DNA of 64,000 bases from Hydrogenophaga sp. (GCF_030651625.1 NZ_JAUSCF010000038.1:1-64000); one strand, 5' to 3'. Numbered from the stretch's first letter, positions 53,735-63,834 are shown. The notes: generated by a model not told the origin, from the sequence alone. Numbers and translations: made by a program.

Positions 53735-54025
53735 ACGTCCGCCTGCTGGCGCCTGCCCAGGCCGAACTGGATGAAGCCATCAGCTGGTATGCAGCCCAAG
53801 CCCCGGGGTTGGGCGATGTGTTCTTGGTGGAGGTGCTGCGCAGCATTCAGCTGATCCAGCGCCACCCCGCAGGCTGGCTCCCACTCACCCCTGGAATTCG
53901 CCGTTGCCGCCTTGCGCCGTTTTCCGTACAGCGTGATCTACACCGTCGAGGCGGGTGAGGTGCTGATACTGGCCGTGGCGCACCAGCACCGCAGGCCCAG
54001 CCATTGGCAGGACCGCATCAGCTGA
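53731..54025 (+). pseudogene. Frameshifted RelE/ParE-family toxin
   Basis: MNVRLLAPAQAELDEAISWYAAQAPGLGDVFLVEVLRSIQLIQRHPAGWLPLTPGIRRCRL, then +1 frame RRFPYSVIYTVEAGEVLILAVAHQHRRPSHWQDRIS*; frame 1 stops at 53958. Confidence 0.88.
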
Positions 54026-54036
54026 TACCTGCCGCC

Positions 54037-54225
54037 ATGGCAAGACCTTTTCGCATTGAATTCCCCGGCGCCGTCTATCACGTGACCTCGCGCGGTGACC
54101 GGCGGGAGCCGATTTTTGTTGATGACGTTGACCGCCGGGCTTTGCTGGATGTTCTGGGCGCGGGTCTGGACCGGTTTGACGCCAGCGCGCTGGCTGAGGA
54201 GCGGCTCAAACGAGAGACGCCATGA
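54037..54225 (+). mobile_element. Truncated REP-associated tyrosine transposase (RAYT, Y1_Tnp N-terminus)
   Basis: MARPFRIEFPGAVYHVTSRGDRREPIFVDDVDRRALLDVLGAGLDRFDA then unrelated SALAEERLKRETP*. Confidence 0.85.
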
Positions 54226-54305
54226 GCGTTTGGTGGACAATCCCCGTTTGCACCCAGGCCACGCACCATGCTGCTGCTCCCCGCTCTTGCGTGCGCAGGC
54301 TCCCA

Positions 54306-54325
54306 GGCCAGACGCACGTCTGGCC
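54306..54325. repeat. Perfect hairpin, possible REP unit
   Basis: ggccagac-gcac-gtctggcc, 8-bp perfect stem, 4-nt loop, 81 bp after truncated RAYT. Confidence 0.6.
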
Positions 54326-54380
54326 GTCGTCGCGCGCCTAGCTTGGCGCTGTTTTCAATCCATTCGCACTTGGAAAAATA

Positions 54381-55619
54381 GTGTTAACAGGCCCTAGCCT
54401 GCCCGCCGCCCACCCGTTGATTCACTGGACCACGCCCGACGGCGTGGCCGCCTCGGCGCGCTGGCGCTCCGAACGAGGTGCCCCGGTGCCACAGCGGGTG
54501 GTGCTGGCCGACGACACCATCACCGCAGACGCCGCCTACCGGCTGGCATGCGCCGGCACCGCCCTGCTCTGGCAGGGCGACTTTCACAACGCCCGCCAAC
54601 TGCTGCAGGCCATGGCCCGCCGCTGCGACGCCACGCCGACCCGCAAAAAACGCAAAGCCGCCCAACCGGCGGGCGCAAGCAGCGCCAGCCCAGACGGCGC
54701 CGAGGCCTTTCACAAACACCGCCAGGCGCAGGCACAACGGGCCCGCATTTTGGGCATGGTCCTGCTGCGCTTTGAACCCGACCACACGCTGAAGCTGCGC
54801 CGTGCGCCCGATGTGCAGCGGGCCTGCACCCATGCCTGGGGCGTCGCCGAAACGGGCGCCATGCACTCAGTGGCGTCTTTGCGCGAACTGCTGGGCTTCA
54901 CCAGCGCCGAGGAGTGGCGTCGTGTGGGGGTCGAAATTCCCGCGCTGGGCGCGCCGCCCCACAACCGCGTGTTTCCGCACTACGGCGTGTTTTCACCGGT
55001 GCGGGGCGAGTACATCGATCTGGTGGCCCAGGCCCCGCTGCCGGTTGCGCCGCCGGGTCAGGCTGGTGCAGGCGCCCAGCCGGTGTTTGACATTGGCACC
55101 GGCACAGGCGTGCTATCGGCCGTGCTGGCTCGCCGTGGCGCAGGTCCCATCACCGCCACCGACCTGGACCCGCGAGCGCTGGCCTGCGCCCGGGAAAACC
55201 TGACGCAACTGGGCGTGAGCGAGCGTGTGACCTTGCTGCAAACCGATCTGTTTCCAGCCGGCAAGGCAATGCTGGTGGTGTGCAACCCACCCTGGCTACC
55301 GGCCCGTGCCAGTTCCCCGGTGGAACGCGCGGTGTACGACGAAGGCAGCCGCATGCTGCAGGGTTATTTGAATGGTCTGGCCGCGCACCTGTTGCCCGGG
55401 GGCGAAGGCTGGCTCATCTTGTCTGACCTGGCCGAACACCTGGGCCTGCGCAGCCGCGCCGAGCTGATGGGCTGGATCGCGCAAGCCGGCCTGCAGGTTC
55501 TGGGCCGTCTGGACGCCAAACCCCGCCACAGCAAGGCGAGCAACGCCAACGACCCGTTGCACAGCGCGCGCTCGGCCGAGGTGACCTCGCTGTGGCGCCT
55601 GGGTCTGGTTGTGCCGTGA
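54381..55619 (+). CDS. Class I SAM-dependent methyltransferase (HemK/PrmB-like)
   Basis: VFDIGTGTGVLSAVLARRG, ATDLDPRALACARENL, VVCNPPWLPA. Confidence 0.88.
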   Translation: MLTGPSLPAAHPLIHWTTPDGVAASARWRSERGAPVPQRVVLADDTITADAAYRLACAGTALLWQGDFHNARQLLQAMARRCDATPTRKKRKAAQPAGASSASPDGAEAFHKHRQAQAQRARILGMVLLRFEPDHTLKLRRAPDVQRACTHAWGVAETGAMHSVASLRELLGFTSAEEWRRVGVEIPALGAPPHNRVFPHYGVFSPVRGEYIDLVAQAPLPVAPPGQAGAGAQPVFDIGTGTGVLSAVLARRGAGPITATDLDPRALACARENLTQLGVSERVTLLQTDLFPAGKAMLVVCNPPWLPARASSPVERAVYDEGSRMLQGYLNGLAAHLLPGGEGWLILSDLAEHLGLRSRAELMGWIAQAGLQVLGRLDAKPRHSKASNANDPLHSARSAEVTSLWRLGLVVP

Positions 55620-56286
55620 GCCTCGCGGCCCAGGCAGTCGACTGGCCCTGGAGCAGCGGGTACAGAAATCATCGCAAGCATTTGCTCACCCCATTCGAGC
55701 CGACCGGTAGACTCTTCCGAGATAAAAACAACCGTGCCGCCGAAAGATCCAACTGAGGGAAGCAACTGCTTCCGGTACACCGCGTCGCACTTCTGTCAAA
55801 GATTCTGAAAAATGGATTCTGCTTCGGTCCATCGCACAGAGAAATCAAACACAGCCCCCAAGGGCGAGCAAGCCCGCATTGATGCGGCACGATCAGCAAC
55901 CCCGTTGTCTGAAGCGGTGGGCACGCAAGCAGCCAGTCGCAGCCCAGAACGCCCTTTCTTCTCACATGCCAAAGATCAGCAGGTACGTGGACCCAGTGGC
56001 GACCCCTCAAAAAATGCTTGACCGGGTAGTGCTCGCCACAGCCTTTGCAGTAAAGATTGCACGCGACCCCAGCCACAGCATTGTTGCGCTCTCAGCCCGT
56101 CATTTCCGTGACCCCTGCGTTGGCGCGTAGCGACGCATGCCATGGCATGAAACACGCGGTGAAATTCCGCGAGGCGGTCAGTTGGTTGACGGTTGAGGCG
56201 CCTCTGTTCCCCTGTAGCGTTGATCCGGGTTCAGATTTACCATTCGGCCAATCAGCTCAGCTCCACAAACAGCACGAGAGGTGACC

Positions 56287-57021
56287 ATGTCGAACACGCG
56301 CATTGACGAGATCGGTGAAGACATCTTCCGTATCTCCACTTACTTGCCGGACTACAACCTGGAATTCAACCAGTTTCTGGTGCGCGACGAGCAGCCACTG
56401 CTCTATCACACGGGCATGGGTTTTCTGTTTCCGGCGGTGCAAGAAGCGGTAGCGAAGCTGATCGCGCCCGAGGATCTGCGCTGGGTGGGTTTCAGCCACT
56501 ACGAGCAGGACGAGTGCGGCTCTCTCACGCAGTGGCTGGCCGTCGCACCCCAGGCGCAGCCGGTGTGCAACATGGTGTCTGCCCTTGTCAATGTGAACGA
56601 CGCCACCGGCCGAGAGAACCGCATCTTTCAAGATGACGAAGTGTTCGCCACAGGCAAGCATCGCTTTCGCTTCCTGAGCACCCCCCACGTGCCCCACGGC
56701 TGGGACGCCAGCCTGCTGTTCGAAGAGACGAAAGGCGTGTTGTTTTGTTCGGATCTGTTCACCCACTCGGGCGAGCAGCCCGCACTCTTCGATGACATCG
56801 CCACCAAGGCGCACGAAACGCTGCTGGAGCAACAGCAAAGCCCCTTCCGCGACTTCATGGCCTACAACGCCACCACAGACGCAACACTCTCCACACTGGC
56901 CGACCTCAATCCGGCCGTGCTGGCCGTGATGCACGGATCAAGCTATGTGGGTGACGGAGCAACCGCCCTGCATGACCTGCGGCGGTCGCTCCGCTCGGTG
57001 CTGGGCACCAAATCAGCGTGA
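56287..57021 (+). CDS. MBL-fold protein of the ODP (oxygen-binding di-iron) type
   Basis: EFNQFLVRDEQPLLYHTGM, WVGFSHYEQDECGSL (HxExD), LFCSDLFTHSGEQP, VMHGSSY. Confidence 0.8.
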   Translation: MSNTRIDEIGEDIFRISTYLPDYNLEFNQFLVRDEQPLLYHTGMGFLFPAVQEAVAKLIAPEDLRWVGFSHYEQDECGSLTQWLAVAPQAQPVCNMVSALVNVNDATGRENRIFQDDEVFATGKHRFRFLSTPHVPHGWDASLLFEETKGVLFCSDLFTHSGEQPALFDDIATKAHETLLEQQQSPFRDFMAYNATTDATLSTLADLNPAVLAVMHGSSYVGDGATALHDLRRSLRSVLGTKSA

Positions 57022-57022
57022 G

Positions 57023-57451
57023 TCAGTGCAGCGTATTCGCCATGATCTGGTGCACCTCCTGCTCCAGACCCTTCGACGGAATGACCACCATCTGCTTGCC
57101 GCCGATTTCAGCCGAGTAGCGCGGCGTTTCGCTGGCGTGCTCATAGGCCTCGCCCAGCCGGACAATCAGCTCTCCGACTTCAACCTGCGACAGATGGTGT
57201 TCTTTGGCGATGTCCTTGAGGCTGGTGATCTTGCCGTCATGAATCCAGGCCACGCCAAAATTCTCGGGGGGCTTGCCGAGGAAGACGAAGGCCTCGTGTT
57301 CTGCCGGCACCACCTCCAGGTGGTCAGACACCTTGTGCGCCAGCTCTTCCAAAGGTGCCTTGATTTCATCGAGTTTCACCAGCGCCTCGCTGCCAGCTGG
57401 CAGAGGTGGGTACTTGACCTTGCTGCCAAAAATCTTGTCCAGTAGTCCCAT
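57023..57451 (-). CDS. Conserved hypothetical protein
   Basis: MGLLDKIFGSKVKYPPLPAGSEA...; start preceded by aggag. Confidence 0.7.
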   Translation of the reverse strand: MGLLDKIFGSKVKYPPLPAGSEALVKLDEIKAPLEELAHKVSDHLEVVPAEHEAFVFLGKPPENFGVAWIHDGKITSLKDIAKEHHLSQVEVGELIVRLGEAYEHASETPRYSAEIGGKQMVVIPSKGLEQEVHQIMANTLH

Positions 57452-57717
57452 GTTGTTCTCCTTTCAGATTAAAAGAAAGAGTCTGGCGACGACTCATGAG
57501 CTCGGGGCTCGGTGGATGTGAGGGGGAGGATGTCGCCAGACGCTTTCACCATAGACCATCAGAGCGATATTTTCAAATCGGATCGACGAAATGACCACGT
57601 GTTCGATCACCTCTTGAACATGACGGCGGTTGGCCGTTGGCGCGTCAGCACTCGGTTTGTGCTGCCCTAAACCATCTATGAACCGCCGCTGTCAGGCGCC
57701 TTATATTTGTGCCCATC

Positions 57718-58026
57718 ATGAGCAACAAGCAGACCATTCTTGACCGGGAGTTGTTCACACAAGCCCTGCGCCACATGGGAGAGGAAGACCTGCTCTACCT
57801 CAACCGGATGGTTGTCGAACGCCTCAACCTGCTGGCCCAGGCCAAGAGCACGGTGGAGCTGGCCCAGTTCGCCGAAGGTGACCGCGTGCACTTCACTCCC
57901 AGCGATGGCAGAGTCAGGCACGGCGTTGTGCTGCGCCTGAACAAGAAGACCGCCAGTGTGCGCACCGACGAGGGGCAGAGCTGGAAAATCTCGCCGGGCT
58001 TGTTGATCAAGGCGGCTGCGCGCTGA
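57718..58026 (+). CDS. Small protein with KOW/SH3-like segment
   Basis: FAEGDRVHFTPSDGRVRHGVVLRLNKKTASVRTDEGQSWKISPGLL. Confidence 0.65.
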   Translation: MSNKQTILDRELFTQALRHMGEEDLLYLNRMVVERLNLLAQAKSTVELAQFAEGDRVHFTPSDGRVRHGVVLRLNKKTASVRTDEGQSWKISPGLLIKAAAR

Positions 58027-58151
58027 TCAAGCAAGCCATGCGTCATCGACGCATTTGGCGAAAAGTGGGCGCCGCAGAACCTTCTGGTCGCGGGAAACAC
58101 GATTTCATGGTCGGATCCTTTCGGTTTGCTGTAGTAGATGCACTCGCCTTC

Positions 58152-58460
58152 ATGCATCCCGCCATTGCCCAACACCGCTCAGGCATCTCTGCCATCTGCC
58201 AGCGCTACGGCATCCGTCGACTGGAGGTATTTGGTTCGGCTGCGCGGGGAGACGACTTCCATCCCGAAAGCAGCGATGCGGACTTTCTGGTGGAATTCGC
58301 ACCAGACGCGCGACCGGACCTTCACAGTTTCTACGGCGCAAAGGCGGCTCTGGAGCAGCTACTTGGCCGGGGCGTCGATCTGGTGGAGCCGGGCGCCGTG
58401 CGCAACCCCTACGTACTGGCAAGCATCAACCGCTATCGCGAACCCGTGTATGCACCGTGA
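58152..58460 (+). CDS. MNT-type nucleotidyltransferase (antitoxin of HEPN/MNT module)
   Basis: RRLEVFGSAARGDDFHPESSDADFLVEF (GSxxRG...DxD), C-terminal VLASINRYREPVY. Confidence 0.92.
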   Translation: MHPAIAQHRSGISAICQRYGIRRLEVFGSAARGDDFHPESSDADFLVEFAPDARPDLHSFYGAKAALEQLLGRGVDLVEPGAVRNPYVLASINRYREPVYAP

Positions 58461-58794
58461 TCCGCGAGCGTTTCTCTGGGATGTGCGCGAGGCGGCGCAG
58501 GCGATCCAGTCTTTCACTGCGGCCCTGGATGCCAATGCCTATGTGAACAATGAACTGGTTCAGGCTGCAGTGGAGCGCAAGTTCGAAGTGATAGGCGAGG
58601 CACTCAACCAACTCGCCAAGCTGGATGCCCCCTTGGCAGCCCGTATCCCAGACGTGCCACAGATCGTCGCCTTCAGAAACCAGTAGATCCACGGCTACGC
58701 GACCATCAATCCAGATACGGTCTGGAATATCGCGAAAAACGCTTTGCCCAGCTTGATCTCTGCAGTTCAGGCGATGCTTGACGAATTGGCATAG
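58450..58794 (+). pseudogene. HEPN-domain toxin interrupted by an amber codon
   Basis: MHRDPRAFLWDVREAAQAIQSFTAAL...KFEVIGEALNQLAKL...VPQIVAFRNQ*IHGYATINPDTVWNIAKNALPSLISAVQAMLDELA*; single in-frame TAG at 58684-58686. Confidence 0.9.
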
Positions 58795-58887
58795 GGTCCG
58801 GCATGAGCTCAGCCAGCAAGCTGAAAAGCCATCCAGTTTCCCAGTAAAAGGCGAATCGTCTTGGGTCGACCGGGTACTCAGCCAAGC

Positions 58888-60744
58888 TCAAGCTACCAAC
58901 CGCTGCCCAAACCGCCCTTCCCCACCCATGCCAATGATCAACCGCTGCGTGGCTCGCGTGGCGCCCACGTAAAACAGCTTGGCTTCTTCGCGCTCGTCTT
59001 CGCCTGGGGCAGGCATGTGGCCAGCGCCTACCAGCGCCACCACCGGGAACTCCAGCCCTTTGCTCGCGTGCATGGTCAGCACCTTGATGGTGTCGCTGGC
59101 CAGGTCGAAGCCGCTGCCTGAACCTTTGCGCACGCGGTGCGGCAGGCCGTGGCGGTTGAGCACGTCGGAACACAGCTCCATTTCGCTGTGGTGGCGGCAA
59201 ATGATGGCCATGTCACCCCAGGCGTGGCCTTCCCGGTGGGAAGCGCTCAGCAGCTCGGCAACCTGCGTGGCTTCGGCGCGCATGTTGGGCAGGCGGATGA
59301 TGAGCGGCGCTTCGCCGTCGCGCCCGCAGCTCACTGGCTTGAGCATGGGGATGCCGTCTTCGTCCTGGTCTGTGGCTGTCAGCAGATCTGCGGCTACAAG
59401 GCTCGCTGTTTGAAGTATTTGCCGCGTGTTGCGGTAGTTGATTTTGAGAATGGTGGTGCGCCCCTGCGCCTGAATGCCCAGGCGCTTGAAGCTGAAGGGT
59501 TTGCTGCCCACATGCTGGCGGCTGCGCTCGTAGATGCTCTGCGCGTCGTCATACAGCAGCAGCAGGCTGTTGGTGGTGGGGTCCACCATCTGGGTGACGA
59601 GCTTGAGCCATTCGGGCGCGAAGTCGTGGCCTTCGTCGATGAGCACGGCCTGATACTGACCGCTTGGAATTTGCTTGCGGTCCACGCCCGTGATGACGCG
59701 CTGGACCATGTCGGCCATCTTCGCGCTCACGGGCTGGTTGTTGGCGGGCAGGGCTTGCCCGTAGGCAACCAGCTGGTCGCGGCACCATTTGTGGAAGTGC
59801 ACCGCATGCACGCGGTCGGCAATGCCTTTGACATCCATCACACGGGCGAGCTGCTTGGCCAGCGGCTCGTTGTAGCAAAGGATGAGAATAGGTTTGCTGT
59901 TCGCAGAGACTTCGTTGTTGAAGGCCTTGGCGAGGTGTTCGGCCCGGTAGCCCAGCAGCATGGTTTTTCCCGAACCGGCCACACCGTGGATCACGCGATG
60001 CCCGTCGCCCAGGCTGCGTGCCAGTTGCTCTTGCTGAATGTCCATCACGCGCATGATGCTGGGCAAGTCGGCTTCCGCCTCATCAACTGCGGCCGCAGCA
60101 AACAGCGCACCCTGATCTGGCACGCGTACCTCGGGAAACATGATCCAGCGCACCCGGTCCATCTGCGGCAGCGACATGGCGCCGCCCATCATGAAGGGGA
60201 ACATGTCCCACAGGCGGCTTTGAAGTGCCTCGGGCTCCACGTGTTCGCCCATTTCGTCCTGGCAGACCACACGGTGCGGCTCAATGGCCTGGCCGAGTTC
60301 GGCTTTGTCGAACTGTGCACGCGTGATGTTGGGCAGCACCACGCCGTAACTCCAGGGAAACGCCAGCTTGCCCTTGTGTCTTCCTTCAGGCTGCACCAGT
60401 TGCGGGTCGCGCTCCAGCGCATTCACCACCTGGTGCGCGTACTGCCGTGCCTGCTCCAATGGGTTGGGGAGCGTCTTGGGACCGGTGTCGCCGTGGATCT
60501 CCCAGCTCTGCTTGTTGACCTGAATGAGGGTGGAAAGCCGGAAGTCCTTGACCTCCAGAATCAGGATGCCCCGGCGCGGGTGCATCACCACGAAGTCCGG
60601 ATGCTGGTGCTTGGGGCCCACGGCCACGTCGTACCAGAGCAGGTAATCGGCATCGAGCTTGTCTTCCAGCCGTTCGGCGGTGCGGCGCTCGCCCGATGTC
60701 ATGCGCGAAACACAGCTGCCAAGTGCGGGGATCAGTATGGCCAT
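58888..60744 (-). CDS. NERD-domain nuclease-like + SF1 (UvrD/Rep-type) DNA helicase
   Basis: PDFVVMHPRRGILILEVKDF (NERD), VIHGVAGSGKTMLLGYRA Walker A, VLIDEGHDF, INYRNTRQIL, VLTMHASKGLEFPVVALVG, LFYVGATRA. Confidence 0.92.
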   Translation of the reverse strand: MAILIPALGSCVSRMTSGERRTAERLEDKLDADYLLWYDVAVGPKHQHPDFVVMHPRRGILILEVKDFRLSTLIQVNKQSWEIHGDTGPKTLPNPLEQARQYAHQVVNALERDPQLVQPEGRHKGKLAFPWSYGVVLPNITRAQFDKAELGQAIEPHRVVCQDEMGEHVEPEALQSRLWDMFPFMMGGAMSLPQMDRVRWIMFPEVRVPDQGALFAAAAVDEAEADLPSIMRVMDIQQEQLARSLGDGHRVIHGVAGSGKTMLLGYRAEHLAKAFNNEVSANSKPILILCYNEPLAKQLARVMDVKGIADRVHAVHFHKWCRDQLVAYGQALPANNQPVSAKMADMVQRVITGVDRKQIPSGQYQAVLIDEGHDFAPEWLKLVTQMVDPTTNSLLLLYDDAQSIYERSRQHVGSKPFSFKRLGIQAQGRTTILKINYRNTRQILQTASLVAADLLTATDQDEDGIPMLKPVSCGRDGEAPLIIRLPNMRAEATQVAELLSASHREGHAWGDMAIICRHHSEMELCSDVLNRHGLPHRVRKGSGSGFDLASDTIKVLTMHASKGLEFPVVALVGAGHMPAPGEDEREEAKLFYVGATRATQRLIIGMGGEGRFGQRLVA

Positions 60745-60903
60745 TGGGTCGTGGGTGTTTGCTTCCCTTGGTGCATGCATGATGCACCAAAGGCTGGGCA
60801 ATAGGCCAGGAGCGCTGGCAACGCAGGCGACCAGGGCCTTTCACATTCGGGTTTCGGGAGCCTTGATGAGGCGTGCGGCCCCGTGAAGCAGCAACGCTGC
60901 GGT

Positions 60904-61857
60904 TCAGTGCTTCAGCACCTGCCGGATGGTGGTCGCCAACTCGGAGGCCACAAATTTGGCCACGTACGCATCGGCCCCTACGGAACTCACGTGCGCTTCG
61001 TTGGCCGTTCCCGTCAGGGACGAATGGATGACCACCGGGATCGACTTGAAGCGCTGGTCGTTCTTGATATTTCGGGTCAGCGTGAAACCATCCATCACCG
61101 GCATTTCCAGGTCGGTCAGCACCAGCGCCACTTTTTCATGAGCCGTCTTGCCTTCGGCATGAGCCTCCACCTCAATGGCCAGCAGGCGGTCCCAAGCCTC
61201 CTGGCCGGTCTTGGTCATCACGTAGGGCGTGCCCATTGCTTTCAGCCCCTGCTCGATCATCATGCGCGCCACGGGCGAGTCGTCCGCCGCAAGAATGATG
61301 GAGCCTTTGGGCAGAGTCACCGCAGCGCCCACCGACTGCTGCGTGATTTCTTCCTGCGCAGTGGGCAACACGTTGCGCAGAATCTGCTCCACGTCCAGCA
61401 CCTGCACCAGGCGACCTTTTTCGCCATCACCGTCCAGCTTGGCGATGCTGGTCACCAGACCGCCACCATTGTTTTCTGCCGCCAGCACGTTGCTCCACTC
61501 CAGCCGCACGATTTCGTCCACTTCCTCTACAGCAAAGGCCTGGGTGGTGCGGGCAAATTCGGTCACCATCAGGATGGTGAGGCCGCGCCTGGGGGTACAG
61601 CCCACCACAGCAGGCAGGTCGATCACAGGGATGATCTGACCGCGAATGTTGGCCACGCCGAGCACATGGGACGGTGCGTTGGCCATTGCGGTGATGATGG
61701 GCATGACCATGATCTCGCGCACCTTGAAGACGTTGATGCCAAACAGCTCGCGGCGATCCGTACCTGGTGCTTCCCCCAGGCGGAACAGCATCAGTTCAAA
61801 CTTGTTGTTGCCCGTGAGGTTGGCGCGCTCTTCAATGTCGTGCAACGTGGTGGTCAT
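60904..61857 (-). CDS. cheV: CheV-like chemotaxis protein (CheW + receiver)
   Basis: Che[60 protein letters not shown]. Confidence 0.93.
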   Translation of the reverse strand: MTTTLHDIEERANLTGNNKFELMLFRLGEAPGTDRRELFGINVFKVREIMVMPIITAMANAPSHVLGVANIRGQIIPVIDLPAVVGCTPRRGLTILMVTEFARTTQAFAVEEVDEIVRLEWSNVLAAENNGGGLVTSIAKLDGDGEKGRLVQVLDVEQILRNVLPTAQEEITQQSVGAAVTLPKGSIILAADDSPVARMMIEQGLKAMGTPYVMTKTGQEAWDRLLAIEVEAHAEGKTAHEKVALVLTDLEMPVMDGFTLTRNIKNDQRFKSIPVVIHSSLTGTANEAHVSSVGADAYVAKFVASELATTIRQVLKH

Positions 61858-62000
61858 GTGGGAAGGCTCCTGTTCTGGATTCCCACAGCATAGGCGGCCA
61901 CGCCCTCCACCAAACCGCACATGAGCCCCGCAAATGCTGCGCAGTTCCCGTTTTACGGGCGGCCCTGTGCCTGGACCAGTGCATCTGTGCGCCACGACCT

Positions 62001-63209
62001 TCAGCGACTGGCAACCGCAACTTCATCGTCCACCGCTTTTTGCACGGCCGCGTAAAACGCATACCTTGCCGCGGTGGCTTGCGGGTCGCTGGCGCCGCCG
62101 CCCCAGTTGGCGTTGGACGCGATCACGATCCTTCGCACAGGGTCAATGAAGATACCCTGACCGAAAATGCCGCGCGCGGCGAAGCTGCCGTCCTCGTAGG
62201 TCCACCACTGGTAGCCGTAGCCTCGCCCGGGTTGGCCTATGCCGGTGCGGGGCGTGGTGGCCTCCTGCAGCCAGCCGTCGGGGACGATGCTCTGGCCGTT
62301 CACCGTGGCCCCATCCAGCATGAACTGCCCGAAGCGGGCAAAGTCGCGCGTGGCGGCCTGGATGCAGCAGCCGCTGATTTCCTGCCCGGTCTTGCTGAGA
62401 ATCCAGGTGGCTTGTTGCTCCATGCCGGCGGGCACCCAGATCTTTTCAGACAGGTAGCTGGCCAGCGGTTTGCCGGTGGCCCGGCTGAGCAAGATCCCGA
62501 CAAGGTTGGTTTCGCCGGTGCTATACAGCCAGCGGGCACCGGCGGGCGCGGCGCGGGGCAACTGCCGCAGGTAGCTCACCAGGGCATCCACGCCCGGCTC
62601 GGGCTCGTGGTTGTTGAACCGGGCCACGTCGGAATTGCGGTCGCCGTAGTCTTCGTTCCACTGAATGCCCGATGTCATGGTCAGCAACTGGCGGATGCTC
62701 ACGTCGTCGTATGCCGAGCCTTTCATTTCGGCGATGTAATCGCTGACCTTGTCGTCCATGCTCTTGATGAAGCCGTCGCGCACGGCCGCCCCCACCAGGG
62801 TGGAGGTGATGGACTTGGCCACCGAAAAGCTGGTCCAGCGACCATCGGCGTCAAAGTCCAGGCCGTACCGTTCCAGCCGCACCTGGCCGTTGTGCACCAC
62901 CATCAGCGCCGCACTGCGTTGGCCCTGCATGTAGGCGTCAACATCCAGCGGCAATGGCAATGGAGGGCCTGGCGGCAACGCAGACGGTGCGTTGCCAGCT
63001 GGAACGACGCGGTGCTTGGCCAGGAACGTCAGTCGGTCAAAGGCCCGAAAGGCCGCATCGCGCTGGGGTTGCTTCCAGAAAAGCACGTCGCTGTTGGTGG
63101 GAATCTGAGCCAGGAACCCTCGGGTTTCCTTGTCCAGGCTGAACCAGCCGGCGGTGCCCGCAGCGGCCAGGGCGAGCAGTCCGACGAGGGCCACAGTTTT
63201 GAATTTCAT
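62001..63209 (-). CDS. Serine hydrolase, class C beta-lactamase-like
   Basis: [11 protein letters not shown] (SxxK), [12 protein letters not shown] (YxxN-like), GYGYQWW; N-terminal TM. Confidence 0.9.
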   Translation of the reverse strand: MKFKTVALVGLLALAAAGTAGWFSLDKETRGFLAQIPTNSDVLFWKQPQRDAAFRAFDRLTFLAKHRVVPAGNAPSALPPGPPLPLPLDVDAYMQGQRSAALMVVHNGQVRLERYGLDFDADGRWTSFSVAKSITSTLVGAAVRDGFIKSMDDKVSDYIAEMKGSAYDDVSIRQLLTMTSGIQWNEDYGDRNSDVARFNNHEPEPGVDALVSYLRQLPRAAPAGARWLYSTGETNLVGILLSRATGKPLASYLSEKIWVPAGMEQQATWILSKTGQEISGCCIQAATRDFARFGQFMLDGATVNGQSIVPDGWLQEATTPRTGIGQPGRGYGYQWWTYEDGSFAARGIFGQGIFIDPVRRIVIASNANWGGGASDPQATAARYAFYAAVQKAVDDEVAVASR

Positions 63210-63309
63210 GGGATTGCTCTGGAAATCATTCTTGCGCTGTGTCGGAAGTTGAAGTGGCATCGCAAGGCAGACGCACGAGGGCCGCTGGCAGTGCGCCGCC
63301 AGCCCGGAT

Positions 63310-63597
63310 CTAGTCCTCCCACTGAACCACTGGCCCCAGCTTGCGTTCTGCCATGAACATGGCTTCCCGAATGCTCAGTGCCATGCCACCGTCGTGCCAG
63401 GAGCCGTTCACCCCGGGCGAATGGTATCGAATGTAATAACACTCGCTGGGCTTGTCTTCAGCGAGCTCTGGTGGATCGTCGGGGTCGTGCGTGCCATACA
63501 GGGTGTGATGTCGCACGATGCGCACCAGGCAGGCCGTGACGCCCCCGGAAAACCAATGGCCCTGTTTGACGGCGGGTAGCTGGTCAACTTCGCTCAT
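63310..63597 (-). CDS. Hypothetical protein
   Basis: 95-aa ORF, coding-like, convergent with downstream SRPBCC gene upstream region. Confidence 0.55.
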   Translation of the reverse strand: MSEVDQLPAVKQGHWFSGGVTACLVRIVRHHTLYGTHDPDDPPELAEDKPSECYYIRYHSPGVNGSWHDGGMALSIREAMFMAERKLGPVVQWED

Positions 63598-63834
63598 CTT
63601 GTGTGTCCTGGCAGAAGGAACACTGCCTTTGTTTCATGCTAAGCCGCACGGCGGGCACTCAACAATGCGGGCAACCCTGACCCGCACCCTGTTTTTGATG
63701 GATTTTTTCAAAGGCGGCGATTGGCGATGGCGAGCATGTCGAAAGAACAGCCAATGGTTCGTCGTCTGCATGGAGCGACATGTACCACCCCGCTTCACTG
63801 CAAACTCCCCAGCGCACCCCCGAAAGGAGCCCTC

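Noticed and set aside
53881-53958. Programmed frameshift in parE
   Set aside because: No obvious slippery heptamer plus stimulatory structure was seen; simple mutation is more parsimonious, though untested.
59137-60804. 555-aa plus-strand ORF opposite the NERD helicase
   Set aside because: Shadow ORF; helicase motifs on minus strand are clear.
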